Assembly (NCBI GenBank): GCA_016932015.1
Contig: JAFGDQ010000004.1
Coordinates: 1-64,000, forward strand
Length of the DNA stretch: 64,000 nt
Source: Spirochaetota bacterium
Lineage (GTDB): Bacteria; Spirochaetota; UBA4802; JAFGDQ01
Direction of reading: 5' to 3'
This document shows positions 55,894 to 64,000 of the stretch, one piece after another (the stretch's first letter is position 1; each line of letters starts with the position of its first letter). Under the pieces are notes generated by a model. It saw nothing but the letters and a program-made list of their open reading frames with translations, was not told where the DNA came from and did no database searches. Both the position numbers and the translations under genes were made by a program.

Positions 55894-56604
55894 ATGATTA
55901 AAGAAGAAAGAAATAAAAGAAGCCCTTTAAGAATTCTTGAAAAATCCATACATGGCGGTCTGGGTAAAGGCAATATAGGACTTATAGCAGCAAGAAAAGG
56001 TGTCGGAAAGACCGCATGCCTTGTACATATAGCTACAGACCAGTTATTTCTGAATAAACATGTAATACATGTGTCATTCTCAGGAGATACAAGTCATATC
56101 ATTTCATGGTATGAGGACATTTTCAGGGAAATAGCAAAAAAATTCAAGCTTGAATCAATAAAAGAGGTTCATGATGATATTATTAAAAACAGAATAATCA
56201 TGAACTTTAACCAGAACGGCGTGCAGATGAATCAAATTACCGGCAGCATAAAATCCATGGTTACAGAAGGTAATTTTTCTGCTAATGTAATAGTTATTGA
56301 CGGTTACGATTTTGAAAAAGGATCAATTGAGGATTTAAAGCAGATCCGAAAAATGGCTGAATCTATGGGACTCGAGATATGGATCAGCGCTTCTCTTAAG
56401 GATGAAGAAATAATCTTTGATGAGAAAGGAGTACCGCTTCCGCTGAAAAGCTACCTTGATGAGACAGACATTCTGATATTTATTAAACCTGAAAATAATT
56501 TAATTCACCTTCAGCTTGTTAAAGATCATGATGTCTTTCCGGATTCCAATATGCATCTAAAACTTGATCCAAAATCATTACTTATTGTTGATGATGCAGA
56601 ATAA
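55894..56604 (+). CDS. RecA/KaiC-like P-loop ATPase of unknown function
   Basis: The 236-aa protein has a P-loop at A33-R-K-G-V-G-K39-T40, where the usual first glycine is alanine, and a Walker B-like strand VIVIDGYDFEKG. The order (GGLGKGNIGLIAARKGVGKTA, then HVIHVSFSGDTSHII) recalls the KaiC/RadA/DnaB-like core, but there is no second domain or zinc finger. It starts 12 bp after EF-G, so it is co-transcribed with a translation factor. No function is known to me. Confidence 0.7.
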   Translation: MIKEERNKRSPLRILEKSIHGGLGKGNIGLIAARKGVGKTACLVHIATDQLFLNKHVIHVSFSGDTSHIISWYEDIFREIAKKFKLESIKEVHDDIIKNRIIMNFNQNGVQMNQITGSIKSMVTEGNFSANVIVIDGYDFEKGSIEDLKQIRKMAESMGLEIWISASLKDEEIIFDEKGVPLPLKSYLDETDILIFIKPENNLIHLQLVKDHDVFPDSNMHLKLDPKSLLIVDDAE

Positions 56605-56649
56605 CGCAGATAAAACCTTTATAAACGAACAATTTTAAATAAATTATGC

Positions 56650-56687
56650 AGACAGAAGTATCTATTTAATTAATAGTTCTTCTGTCT
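56650..56687. terminator. Hairpin between convergent ATPase and Arg-rich protein genes
   Basis: AGACAGAAG and CTTCTGTCT are perfect 9-bp arms around a 20-nt AT loop. The right arm lies in the last codons of the minus-strand gene. No strong T-tract follows on either side, so termination is plausible but unproven. Confidence 0.4.
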
Positions 56688-56869
56688 GTAACTTCCACAT
56701 TAAGTCTGTTAACTATTGTAATCCTTCTATCCGAATCAACCAGTCTCCTGTCAATACCGTTATGTACACCATCAGAAACCCTTCTATGTTTCCTGCGTCT
56801 ATCACCGAATCTTCTTTCATCATTATTCCGGACGCTTTCATTTTCTGTCTTATTATTTATTTCCTGCAT
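56666..56869 (-). CDS. Small arginine-rich protein
   Basis: The 67-aa protein is dominated by RR pairs in a loose repeat (ERRFGDRRRKHRR, IDRRL, SDRRI, TDRRTIN) and has no hydrophobic core. Such composition suggests an RNA- or DNA-binding, probably disordered, peptide. The ribosome site (GGAGGGAGG, 7 nt before the ATG) is among the strongest in the window and is the main argument that it is a real gene. It converges on the ATPase gene. Confidence 0.6.
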   Translation of the reverse strand: MQEINNKTENESVRNNDERRFGDRRRKHRRVSDGVHNGIDRRLVDSDRRITIVNRLNVEVTDRRTIN

Positions 56870-57010
56870 TAAAAAACCTCCCTCCTGGAATAGTAATTAA
56901 GAATTTCAAATGTATTAAAAATTATAAATTTTATTATTTTCAAATCAATTGTTGGAATTTAATATTTATCATTACTCCTGCAAAGCATCTGCTATTAGTA
57001 TAATATAAAA

Positions 57011-57250
57011 TTATTTCCTGTCAAAGTAAAAATAAAGCTCTTTAGGTTCCGGAACAACCTCAAGAATATCACTCCCGCAGATTACAACATCACATCCTAA
57101 ATATTGATTGCTCAATTTTTCAAAATGCTCTGTGCCGGCTTCATAAACCCATCTTTTATACTGATTCTGCCCTATTACAATGTATCTGGGAGTTAGCCCC
57201 TTTCTTGTTAATTCCACGATAAGGGCATCTATTTCTTTTTTAAGTTTCAT
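57011..57250 (-). CDS. Small protein of unknown function
   Basis: The 79-aa protein begins MKLKKEIDALIVELTRKG and continues as an alpha/beta unit: TPRYIVIGQNQYKRWVYEAG, then GCDVVICGSDILEVVPEP and a closing YFYFDR. No signal or membrane segment is present. The composition looks like a genuine small folded domain and is faintly reminiscent of phage-derived capsid-like fragments, which I would not press. Weak ribosome site. Confidence 0.5.
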   Translation of the reverse strand: MKLKKEIDALIVELTRKGLTPRYIVIGQNQYKRWVYEAGTEHFEKLSNQYLGCDVVICGSDILEVVPEPKELYFYFDRK

Positions 57251-57581
57251 CTAAAGCCTGGCTAAATTAAAAGATACGTAACATATAAATACAACCATAA
57301 GCATGGATTTATTTCAAGCTTTTTATTACGGTTAAATATTCAGGTTTTATATCAAAAAAAATATTTATTGTAAATATCATTATATTAAAGCAGTAAATAA
57401 AATTTACTGTTCATGGCGTTGTCTGTTACCGTTACAAGTAAAATATTCGTATAATATCATCTTATCATACGGAATATCAGCAATAAAAATCGAAGGATAA
57501 TTTTTTTTACATTAAGAATAGTCACTGAAAAAGCAAAATGTAAGAATCCGGGAAAAATTACTGCACAGGAATTTTGCAGAA
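57251..57581. other. Intergenic region with a 19-bp palindrome
   Basis: This 331-bp AT-rich stretch has no credible ORF. It includes an exact palindrome CAGTAAAT-AAA-ATTTACTG at 57391-57409, operator-like, about 140 bp upstream of the 79-aa gene. No clear promoter was found. Confidence 0.5.
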
Positions 57582-57950
57582 TTACATAATAATTAAAAAA
57601 TAAATCATTCCAATCAGTGATATAATACCAAACCAGATTAATGATTTGTTATATTTATCTGTTTTTCTTTTATGTCTGTTGATATTGATTATTATCCCTA
57701 TAAAGCAAATCATAACCAGTATAAAAAGCAAAATAACGGCATAACTTATAATAGTCTTATCCCATCCTCCGCCTAAACTAATATTATACTGACGGTCAAA
57801 AAAAGTTTCCACTCTCGGCTTGGCAAATGTAATCAAAATAAATACCACTAAAATCAGAAACCAGGTCACCCCTGCCAGTACATTTATGGACTTAACCAAT
57901 GTATCCGGTCCGCGACGCCTGTTTTGTTTTTTGGAACCGTTATCATTCAT
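57582..57950 (-). CDS. Small membrane protein
   Basis: The 122-aa protein has a basic cytoplasmic N-terminus (SKKQNRRRGPDTLVKS) and three predicted helices (about residues 23-42, 67-90 and 103-121), with a short extracytoplasmic loop carrying FFDRQYNISLGGGW. I recognise no family. AGGAGG lies before the ATG on the minus strand (from 57963 down). It is not obviously linked to its neighbours. Confidence 0.55.
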   Translation of the reverse strand: MNDNGSKKQNRRRGPDTLVKSINVLAGVTWFLILVVFILITFAKPRVETFFDRQYNISLGGGWDKTIISYAVILLFILVMICFIGIIININRHKRKTDKYNKSLIWFGIISLIGMIYFLIIM

Positions 57951-58255
57951 TCCGGTTACCTCCTAATCCTGATAAAGACGCATGCTGCAGCAATAAAAAC
58001 CAGTGTTTACTAATTTTTCGACATTGAGACATTAAAAACATAAATATTTTTATAATATAGTTAAAGCCTGTTATTATTGAAACAAAGAAATGTGTAATGA
58101 AACGGGTTTTAGCCGCAAATAAAAATATCATTATAACATATAATGAAAATCCGTTTCAGTCGAGTGAATTTTAAAGATATTAATTATATCTCCGGAAAGA
58201 TGAAATTAAAAGATAACTATTCAGTTATAGCGGAGCAGTTACATAAAAAGATAAA
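57951..58255. other. Intergenic region downstream of lysA
   Basis: This 305-bp AT-rich stretch has only a short overlapping ORF with unconvincing composition. It contains the weak hairpin at 58213-58228 listed as a possible lysA terminator. I see nothing else. Confidence 0.5.
58213..58228 (-). terminator. Possible weak terminator of lysA
   Basis: ATAACT and AGTTAT form a 6-bp stem around 4 nt; on the minus strand CTTTTAATTT follows. It is AT-only in most of the stem, hence weak. It lies 28 bp after the lysA stop codon. Confidence 0.35.
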
Positions 58256-59506
58256 TTACAGATCGGAGAAATCCAGTGTGGCAAAATAATCGTCCACTGT
58301 CTCTGCCCTTCTGATCATTTTTACTTCCCCGTTCTCCCTGAGAAGCAGTTCGGCAGATCTTAATTTCCCGTTATAATTATACCCCATAGAGTGTCCGTGT
58401 GCTCCAGCGTCATGAATTGCAATAATATCGCCGGGTACAATTTCCGGCAGTTTTCTATTAACAGCAAATTTATCATTGTTCTCACACAATGACCCTACTA
58501 CATCATATTCATGATCAGGAGCAGCGTTTTCCTTGCCTATTACAGTGATATGATGATATGCCCCGTAAATAGCAGGCCTCATCAGATTTGCTGCGCTTGC
58601 ATCAAGGCCGACGTACTGTTTGTAAATATCCTTTTTATGCAGAACAGTGGAAACGAGATATCCGTAAGGGCCTGTTATCATCCTGCCGCATTCTGAAAAT
58701 ATTTTAAGGGGATGCAGGTCATTAGGTATGATAATTTTATTATATTCCTCTTTAATTTCTCCGGCAAGTGCTTTGAGGTCAACAGCATCCTGCTCCGGTT
58801 TATAGGGAATTCCGATTCCGCCGCTGAGATTTACAAATTCCAGGTGAATACCAATCTCATTCTTTAATTCTACAGCAAGTTCAAATAGCATTTTCGCAGT
58901 GCCGACATAGCTTGCCCTGTTAAGTTCATTTGAAATAACAAAAGAGTGTACACCGAATCGTTTTGCACCTTTATCTCTGATTATTTTAAATCCTTCAAAA
59001 ATCTGCGGTTTGGTGAATCCGTATTTGGATTCAACAGGATCTCCAATAATCGGATTGCCCGTTCTTAAAGGGCCGGGATTATATCTGAATGAAATCAGTT
59101 CCGGAATTCCGCAATGCTTCTCAAGGAACGGAATATGGCTTATATCATCAAGATTTATAGTTGCTCCCAGCTCCCTGGCCTTTACATATTCAGAAGCCGG
59201 GGTTTCATTTGAAGAGAACATAATATCTTTGCCTGTAATCCCGACTTTCTCAGACAGGATCAGTTCAGCGAATGAACTGCAGTCTGTTCCGCAGCCTTCT
59301 TCACTTAAAAATTTTACAATATGGGGATTTGGCGTTGCCTTTACCGCGAAATACTCTTTATAGCCTTTATTCCAGCTGAAAGCCTTCAGGAGTCTGCGTA
59401 CATTCTCGCGTATTGCTTTTTCATCATATATATGAAAAGGCGTAGGATATTTTTCTATTATCTTTTCAATCTGTTCTTTTGTAAATGGAAGCTTCTTTTC
59501 CGTCAT
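58256..59506 (-). CDS. lysA: Diaminopimelate decarboxylase
   Basis: The 416-aa enzyme is a fold-III PLP decarboxylase that makes lysine from meso-diaminopimelate. The PLP lysine lies in EYFAVKATPNP (~residue 53), the phosphate-binding glycines in NLSGGIG, and the cross-subunit catalytic cysteine in GSLCENNDKFA. The last motif (CEN...D) favours DAP decarboxylase over ornithine or arginine decarboxylases. It is divergent from an aminotransferase gene with a 217-bp gap; no other lysine gene is nearby. Confidence 0.9.
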   Translation of the reverse strand: MTEKKLPFTKEQIEKIIEKYPTPFHIYDEKAIRENVRRLLKAFSWNKGYKEYFAVKATPNPHIVKFLSEEGCGTDCSSFAELILSEKVGITGKDIMFSSNETPASEYVKARELGATINLDDISHIPFLEKHCGIPELISFRYNPGPLRTGNPIIGDPVESKYGFTKPQIFEGFKIIRDKGAKRFGVHSFVISNELNRASYVGTAKMLFELAVELKNEIGIHLEFVNLSGGIGIPYKPEQDAVDLKALAGEIKEEYNKIIIPNDLHPLKIFSECGRMITGPYGYLVSTVLHKKDIYKQYVGLDASAANLMRPAIYGAYHHITVIGKENAAPDHEYDVVGSLCENNDKFAVNRKLPEIVPGDIIAIHDAGAHGHSMGYNYNGKLRSAELLLRENGEVKMIRRAETVDDYFATLDFSDL

Positions 59507-59723
59507 TTTTACTAATATTCTCCAGAATTAAATATTGAGTTTAACATTAATATAACAGTAAATAATATTGTTTATTAAAACTCAAATATTTTATTATTCG
59601 CCAAATTGTAAAGAAATTAATTATAGAATCACTTACACTACTTTATATTTTTATAATCCTTGACATATTATCTTCCTCTCAATGAATTATTATATAATTT
59701 TATGAATCAGGAGATTTTTAACC

Positions 59724-60911
59724 GTGCCAATCGCGAAACATATATTAGATTCCATGCAAAGATCATCAATGATCAGAAAAATGTTTGAAGAAGGAATCAG
59801 ACTTAAATCTAAGTTCGGGGATGAGAATGTATTTGATTTCAGTATTGGAAATCCGGATGTTGAGCCTCCAAAGGAATTTTTTGATGCTCTTAAAGAACTT
59901 TCTTCACATGAAAATCCTGACAGTATGACCAACCGGCATGGATACATGCCCAATGCCGGTTTCGAAACAACCAGAGCAGCAATTGCAGATTCATTGGCCA
60001 AAGAGTACGGATTAGCAATCAAGGCGGACAATATCATGATGACATGCGGTGCTGCAGGCGGATTAAATACTGTTTTTAAGACAATACTTAATCCCGGAGA
60101 GCAGATAATCGTACCCAAACCCTACTTTCCTGAATATAATTTTTATGCGGACAATCATAACGGACAGATGGTTCCGGTCGAAAGTAATGCTGATTTTTCA
60201 CTGAATATTGAGAATATAAAAGCTGCTATTAACGGAAAAACAAAAGGTGTATTAATTAATTCCCCTAATAATCCAACCGGAATGATTTATTCGGAAGATG
60301 ATATCATAAAGTTATCTGAATTACTATCTGAACAATATAATGCCGGGAAATGCATATATCTTATATCAGATGAGCCATACAAGGATATTATATATGACGG
60401 TAATGCTGTTCCCTGTATTTTCAAATATTACAATAATTCACTTATTATTAATTCATATTCAAAAACACTGTCAGTAGCCGGTGAAAGAATCGGCTATGTA
60501 GCGGTTAATCCTTTATGCGATGATATCAGCAACATGATAGCCGGACTTATACTGTCCAACAGAATACTGGGCTATATCAACGCGCCGGCTCTTATGCAGA
60601 GAATCATTGAAAGAATACTTCACGTTACTGTAAATACTGACCTATACAAGAAAAGAAGGGACATGTTTATTGAAGGCCTGCAAAGCGCAGGATATGTTTT
60701 ACAAAAGCCAGAAGGGGCATTCTACCTTTTCCCTGAAACTCCTGTTGAAAATGATGTTGAATTTGTTGCACATCTGCAGAAGTTTAATATACTTGTAGTA
60801 CCCGGATCAGGATTCGGAGGACCGGGACACTTTAGAATCTCCTACGCTGTTCCTGAAAAAGTAATAGAACGGTCAATTCCTAAATTTAAGGAAGCTCTGG
60901 AATCAATATAG
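59724..60911 (+). CDS. Class I/II PLP-dependent aminotransferase
   Basis: The 395-aa protein is a fold-type I aminotransferase. Motifs are FSIGNPDVEPP near residue 40, MTCGAAGGLN, NSPNNPTGMIYSE, the PLP-ring aspartate in LISDEPYKD, and the PLP lysine in SYSKTLSVAGERIGY, with an arginine for the substrate carboxylate in GHFRISYA. Substrate is probably an aspartate- or alanine-like amino acid, not determinable here. The start is GTG with AGGAG 10 nt upstream. Being opposite lysA does not by itself imply a role in lysine synthesis. Confidence 0.9.
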   Translation: MPIAKHILDSMQRSSMIRKMFEEGIRLKSKFGDENVFDFSIGNPDVEPPKEFFDALKELSSHENPDSMTNRHGYMPNAGFETTRAAIADSLAKEYGLAIKADNIMMTCGAAGGLNTVFKTILNPGEQIIVPKPYFPEYNFYADNHNGQMVPVESNADFSLNIENIKAAINGKTKGVLINSPNNPTGMIYSEDDIIKLSELLSEQYNAGKCIYLISDEPYKDIIYDGNAVPCIFKYYNNSLIINSYSKTLSVAGERIGYVAVNPLCDDISNMIAGLILSNRILGYINAPALMQRIIERILHVTVNTDLYKKRRDMFIEGLQSAGYVLQKPEGAFYLFPETPVENDVEFVAHLQKFNILVVPGSGFGGPGHFRISYAVPEKVIERSIPKFKEALESI

Positions 60912-61143
60912 AATTTAAATATTTTAAATTGTTTTTCTATATGCGGGTTATGATATTTTTAAAATAAAATAATCTTGTTGACATAGTGCCTAAAAATAAA
61001 AAAATGGTGGTTCACTGTTATCGCAATCTGTATAATTGTAAAATTGCTTAGAATTTAAGTAGAATTTTAATACAGTAATATTGATTTTTATTTTATATTA
61101 CTATTATAAGCATACAAACTTTAATTATATAAAGGAATTAAAC

Positions 61144-61455
61144 ATGTCAGACGATCAAACCATGCAAACTGAAGAAGCTCCCAAGGAAGAAGAAGTAAAA
61201 GCTCAAGAGACTCCAAAGGAAGCATCAGCTGAAGCTACCAGGGAAGAACAGGCAGCACCGGCAGAAGCACCAAAAGCTGAAGCTAGTGATCAGGGAGCTG
61301 CAGCTGAAGCCCCCGGAAAAAAGAAAAAAATAAACAAGCTTACACTGGACGAAATAAGCAGGCAGATCGACAAATTAGAGAAAGCTGACCAGTCTCAATC
61401 AAGATATTATAAGCATCTTCAGAACAGAAAGGATGAACTGCAGCAGACAGCATAA
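61144..61455 (+). CDS. Small protein with acidic Ala/Glu/Pro-rich N-terminus
   Basis: I place the start at the ATG at 61144 (103 aa), which has AAAGGA 7 nt upstream; an ATG at 61081 has no site. Residues ~1-60 are low-complexity (EEAPKEEEV, APAEAPKAEA) and disordered. The C-terminal ~45 residues after a KKKKINK patch are a helical hairpin (KLTLDEISRQIDKLEKA). It resembles small acidic-tailed spirochaete proteins of no known role. Its 3' end overlaps the convergent zinc-ribbon gene by 37 bp. Confidence 0.6.
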   Translation: MSDDQTMQTEEAPKEEEVKAQETPKEASAEATREEQAAPAEAPKAEASDQGAAAEAPGKKKKINKLTLDEISRQIDKLEKADQSQSRYYKHLQNRKDELQQTA

Positions 61456-61868
61456 TTAAAAAGCTGCAGTGCTATATCCTCTTCATCCGGAACTTTTTTC
61501 GGCACAGGGCAGAAAAAATATATAAGCGATATAATTAATAAAATAATAACTATTAAACCGATAATAGTTATTATTTTATTTTGTTCGGCAGACGGCAGAA
61601 GTCTGAAATTCTGCAGTTTATACTTAAAATTTATAAGCCTATTAATGAATATTGAGATAATGCCGGGAATAAAAGAACCTTCTTTGTTCCGTATCCTTTT
61701 TTTAACACGCTTATAATTGAGATCAAATCTGGAATTTTTATATAATTGAGGATTATCCGGATCTGCGAGAAAGGAATAACCGCAGGCACACTTCACCTGT
61801 ATCTTTCCTTTATCAATCGGAAATCTGATCTTATTTTGACAGGAAGGGCAGACTTTTATAAGATACAT
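61419..61868 (-). CDS. Zinc-ribbon membrane protein
   Basis: The 149-aa protein begins with a zinc ribbon (CPSCQNKIRFPIDKG, then VKCACGYSF), has a basic middle, and a membrane helix at about residues 98-120 (ITIIGLIVIILLIISLIYFF). The layout is the MJ0042/zinc-ribbon-plus-helix type found in many deltaproteobacteria and spirochaetes. No strong ribosome site is visible before the ATG. The last 12 codons overlap, tail to tail, the gene on the other strand. Confidence 0.65.
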   Translation of the reverse strand: MYLIKVCPSCQNKIRFPIDKGKIQVKCACGYSFLADPDNPQLYKNSRFDLNYKRVKKRIRNKEGSFIPGIISIFINRLINFKYKLQNFRLLPSAEQNKIITIIGLIVIILLIISLIYFFCPVPKKVPDEEDIALQLFNYAVCCSSSFLF

Positions 61869-61895
61869 AAAATGCAGCGCCCGTATAAAAATATA

Positions 61896-62756
61896 CTACT
61901 GAATTGCACTAACCTGATCAATTACATCAGGTAAATTAGCATATATATTTTCCAGTTCCGCATCCTTCATGCCAACTGCCTTAATTGCTTCATCACTCAG
62001 CTGATGATAGAGGCCGTCACTGCCAATACCAATTCCTCCCATCAGGCATATTGTATTTGCAATATGAACAATAGAAACAATCAGTTTTGATTCTTCAGGT
62101 GCATTTTCCGGTTCATGATGATAGCGTACAATATCTCTCAGTATGTGAGGAAAACTCCATTTCTGGAGAATCTTCTCGCCGATTTCCTGATGATCAAATC
62201 CCATAATTTCCTTTTCAGCAAGCTGGAAAGTAATCTGTTTCTGCTCAACTGTTTCAACAATTTCCTTGAAAGCGCTTTGAACATATAAAGCCAGAACCGT
62301 CTTGCCTACATCATGAATAATTCCGCCGGTAAAAGCGATATCTGCAATATCTTTATAATTTTTCAGATTTGCAATGTTTTTTGCCAGTACTGCCACGGCA
62401 AGCCCGTGTTTCCATAACTCGCCCTTAGCAAGATCATAACCGATAATTTCCTTGTCTAACAGAGACTTCGTAGCTGCCACAACAACAATATCCTTAACTT
62501 CTTTCAGTCCCAGTGTAACAGCAGCTCTTTCAATTGAAGATATTTCCTTACCTCTGCTGAAATATGCCGAATTGCATAATTTCAGTACATTTGTCGTTAT
62601 TGCCTGATCTTTGGAAATTTCCTCTGAAACTTTATTAAAAGCGACATCCGGATCGCCTACCATTGTTACGACCCTGCCTGCTACATCCGGCATTGAGGGT
62701 AACTGTCCTATATTATTTACAATCTGTTCTAGCCTTTGTTTAATTTGGGCCTGCAT
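61896..62756 (-). CDS. HDOD-domain signalling protein
   Basis: The 286-aa protein is almost entirely an HDOD domain: LPSMPDVAGRVVTM at the start, IHDVGKTVLALYV, EKEIMGFDHQEIGEKIL, and VRYHHEPE. HDOD proteins are HD-like domains that have usually lost phosphodiesterase activity and act as scaffolds in two-component, c-di-GMP or chemotaxis signalling. GGGAG precedes the ATG. It follows cheD by 41 bp on the same strand, which supports a role in chemotaxis or motility control. Confidence 0.88.
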   Translation of the reverse strand: MQAQIKQRLEQIVNNIGQLPSMPDVAGRVVTMVGDPDVAFNKVSEEISKDQAITTNVLKLCNSAYFSRGKEISSIERAAVTLGLKEVKDIVVVAATKSLLDKEIIGYDLAKGELWKHGLAVAVLAKNIANLKNYKDIADIAFTGGIIHDVGKTVLALYVQSAFKEIVETVEQKQITFQLAEKEIMGFDHQEIGEKILQKWSFPHILRDIVRYHHEPENAPEESKLIVSIVHIANTICLMGGIGIGSDGLYHQLSDEAIKAVGMKDAELENIYANLPDVIDQVSAIQ

Positions 62757-62797
62757 TGTATTCTCCCAAAAGTATTTTCTTTATAATTTTTCTAATA

Positions 62798-63280
62798 TCA
62801 AACTTTATAAAAAACTTTTTCCTTTCCCCCTGACCTTACCTTTAACCGTCCGTCTTCAAGGTAAAAGTCAATAACCCTTCCTGTACTTCCTCCAACTTCG
62901 GCTACCATAATAGGGATATGTGCGTCTTCCAGCTGCTTAATCGTCATCTCAATATTTCTTTCGCCAATCTGGGCAAGAGATACACTTGAATTGAACTTGA
63001 ACATGGAAGCACCGCCGGTAATTTTAGCGGACATATTCTCTCTTTTACATCCTGCCTTATCGAGCTTTTCCAGCAGGAGGGGAATTGCAGTATCAGCATA
63101 TTTTTCCGGTTTCTGATTATTGCCTGAACCGGTGGGCAGCAAAATATGTGCTAATCCGCCCGTTTTTTTTACTTTATCATAAATACAAATACCGATACAG
63201 CTGCCCAGGATCGTCCTTAAAACGGCCGGATTATCTGCTACAGAAATTTGAGCTACACCAACGTTAATTAATGTATGCAT
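62798..63280 (-). CDS. cheD: CheD chemoreceptor glutamine deamidase
   Basis: The 160-aa protein has the CheD catalytic motif LGSCIGICIYD, with the nucleophile cysteine at position 28, and the histidine in GGLAHILLP. The later GGASMF and GERNIEMTIKQL are also conserved. CheD deamidates chemoreceptor glutamines and interacts with CheC. It is first in a two-gene unit with the HDOD gene, behind a near-consensus promoter, and may serve the MCP at 25.8 kb. Confidence 0.93.
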   Translation of the reverse strand: MHTLINVGVAQISVADNPAVLRTILGSCIGICIYDKVKKTGGLAHILLPTGSGNNQKPEKYADTAIPLLLEKLDKAGCKRENMSAKITGGASMFKFNSSVSLAQIGERNIEMTIKQLEDAHIPIMVAEVGGSTGRVIDFYLEDGRLKVRSGGKEKVFYKV

Positions 63281-63366
63281 AATATTTACTCTTCTTAAGT
63301 TATTTTTTTGTTATAGATAAAACCTGATCAGAAATAATAACTTTTCCTCTTTGATTACTTTGTACT

Positions 63367-63418
63367 ATTTTCTTGGAAATTTATTATATAATCTTCAATA
63401 TAATTATGTCAAGAAAAT
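63367..63418. repeat. Inverted repeat bracketing the cheD promoter
   Basis: ATTTTCTTG (63367-63375) and CAAGAAAAT (63410-63418) are exact 9-bp inverted repeats 34 nt apart. The pair encloses the -10 and overlaps the -35 and predicted start, a position suited to a repressor. Confidence 0.5.
63383..63412 (-). promoter_or_regulatory. Near-consensus promoter of cheD
   Basis: On the minus strand TTGACA, an 18-nt spacer, then TATAAT: both hexamers are consensus. Transcription would begin near 63376, giving a leader of about 95 nt. Confidence 0.7.
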
Positions 63419-63657
63419 TGACTTTTTAAATATAATAAATAAGTACTTAATTTTCCTGTTCATATCAAAAAATATTTTATATAAATCTATACTCAAATGC
63501 AACTGAATTGTAAAAAAACATGATGAATAATCTATCGCAAAAGGCACCGGAAAAAGCGTAATAAAATATAAAAAAAACAATAATATCAATTTAATTACGA
63601 TGACCTCGTACTATTCATTTACTTTTTGCGTCCTTGCATCTTTACGGAAGATCTTAA

Positions 63658-64000
63658 TTAATCGCGCGGTTTAAGAAATGTCAGAGGAATAACCTTTTCA
63701 CTTGCGTAGGTAAACTTATCCATAACTCTTAGCGAAAAAGAAACCTCTTTTCTATGATAATTTTTATGATGATATATTATTCTAAAAAGATTGTCTCCGG
63801 AATTATTCATATCATCCGGCATAAAATCAGGCCAGAACATATAAAAACCTTTTGTTGAGTTACATGTAAAATAAGGATTGGACCATGCCGGATCAATCAT
63901 AGGAACACGGCTGTCATTATACACAAGCTGTATTTCAACATTTGGTATAATTTTAAATGTTGAATCTTCCAGCACTTCTCCGGCAATATGAGGGAAAAAG
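63658..64000 (-). CDS. C-terminal part of a secreted or envelope protein
   Basis: The frame is open from the window edge to the stop at 63658, so the 5' end lies outside. The visible 113 residues are a beta-rich domain: IPNVEIQLVYND, MIDPAWSNPYFTCNSTKGFYMFWP, then VSFSLRVMD, which recalls carboxypeptidase-regulatory or Ig-like extracellular domains. A GTG at 63975 could be read as a start but has homology-like sequence continuing upstream. Function unknown. Confidence 0.5.
   Translation of the reverse strand, partial: FFPHIAGEVLEDSTFKIIPNVEIQLVYNDSRVPMIDPAWSNPYFTCNSTKGFYMFWPDFMPDDMNNSGDNLFRIIYHHKNYHRKEVSFSLRVMDKFTYASEKVIPLTFLKPRD

Larger units (their letters stand above)
63281..63657. other. 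Intergenic region upstream of cheD
   Basis: This 377-bp AT-rich region contains the cheD promoter and its flanking inverted repeat (listed). The remainder toward 63657 has no credible ORF. No sigma-28-type site was seen. Confidence 0.55.

Noticed and set aside
57943-58131. Minus-strand 62-aa ORF
   Set aside because: It overlaps the start of a better gene, lacks a ribosome site, and its composition looks random.

Overview
The window is AT-rich DNA, tightly packed with genes on both strands, and most likely comes from an anaerobic, motile member of the Spirochaetota. The signs are: a P83/100-type secreted coiled-coil protein; an EF-G of the spirochaete/mitochondrial type; a UPF0164/PorV-like outer-membrane protein; a DUF1577/PilZ-like protein; chemotaxis genes (MCP, CheD); type II secretion genes; and oxygen-sensitive redox enzymes (aldehyde:ferredoxin oxidoreductase, an Fe-S Old-Yellow-Enzyme-type reductase). 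I saw no rRNA, tRNA, CRISPR array, insertion sequence or prophage. The genus cannot be fixed from this sequence.

Layout. 0-3.4 kb: end of a type II secretion operon (gspL, gspM, gspN). 3.4-8.2 kb, minus strand: FlgD-Ig-like secreted protein, PorV-like protein, folP, cdaA (c-di-AMP synthase), YbbR/CdaR protein, then a small membrane protein and a lipoprotein behind their own promoter. 8.4-10.2 kb: trpR followed by a stand-alone trpB2. 10.5-22.3 kb: homocysteine methyltransferase, UMF1 transporter, a three-domain acyl-activating/ACP/PlsC fusion, glutamine synthetase, rsmA, then yggS-proC-LysM/M23 peptidase overlapping by 4 bp each, and a nucleotidyltransferase/HAD pair. 22.3-32.5 kb: P83/100, MASE3-GGDEF, chemoreceptor, dodecin, MATE and MFS exporters and small proteins. 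32.7-36.3 kb: two tandem SLC13 transporters with internal RCK_C domains.

The most interesting part is 36.5-45.8 kb. A minus-strand run of six genes encodes an aldehyde:ferredoxin oxidoreductase, a 2-enoate/dienoyl-CoA-type reductase, a short-chain dehydrogenase, a zinc alcohol dehydrogenase, and a B12-dependent mutase pair of the glutamate mutase (GlmS/GlmE) family. A divergent Crp/Fnr regulator with nearby palindromes sits at its head, and an acyl-CoA ligase lies beyond the regulator. The GlmE-like subunit keeps its coenzyme-contact positions but has lost most residues that bind glutamate, so I infer a carbon-skeleton mutase with a different substrate inside an uncharacterised anaerobic pathway.

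47.4-64 kb: CsgG/PEGA/beta-barrel envelope protein, lipoprotein, a stand-alone Smr protein beside MutS2, a PilZ-like protein, EF-G behind a long leader with an unexplained GC-rich element, a P-loop ATPase, several small proteins, lysA and a divergent aminotransferase, a zinc-ribbon membrane protein, and an HDOD/CheD signalling pair with a near-consensus promoter.
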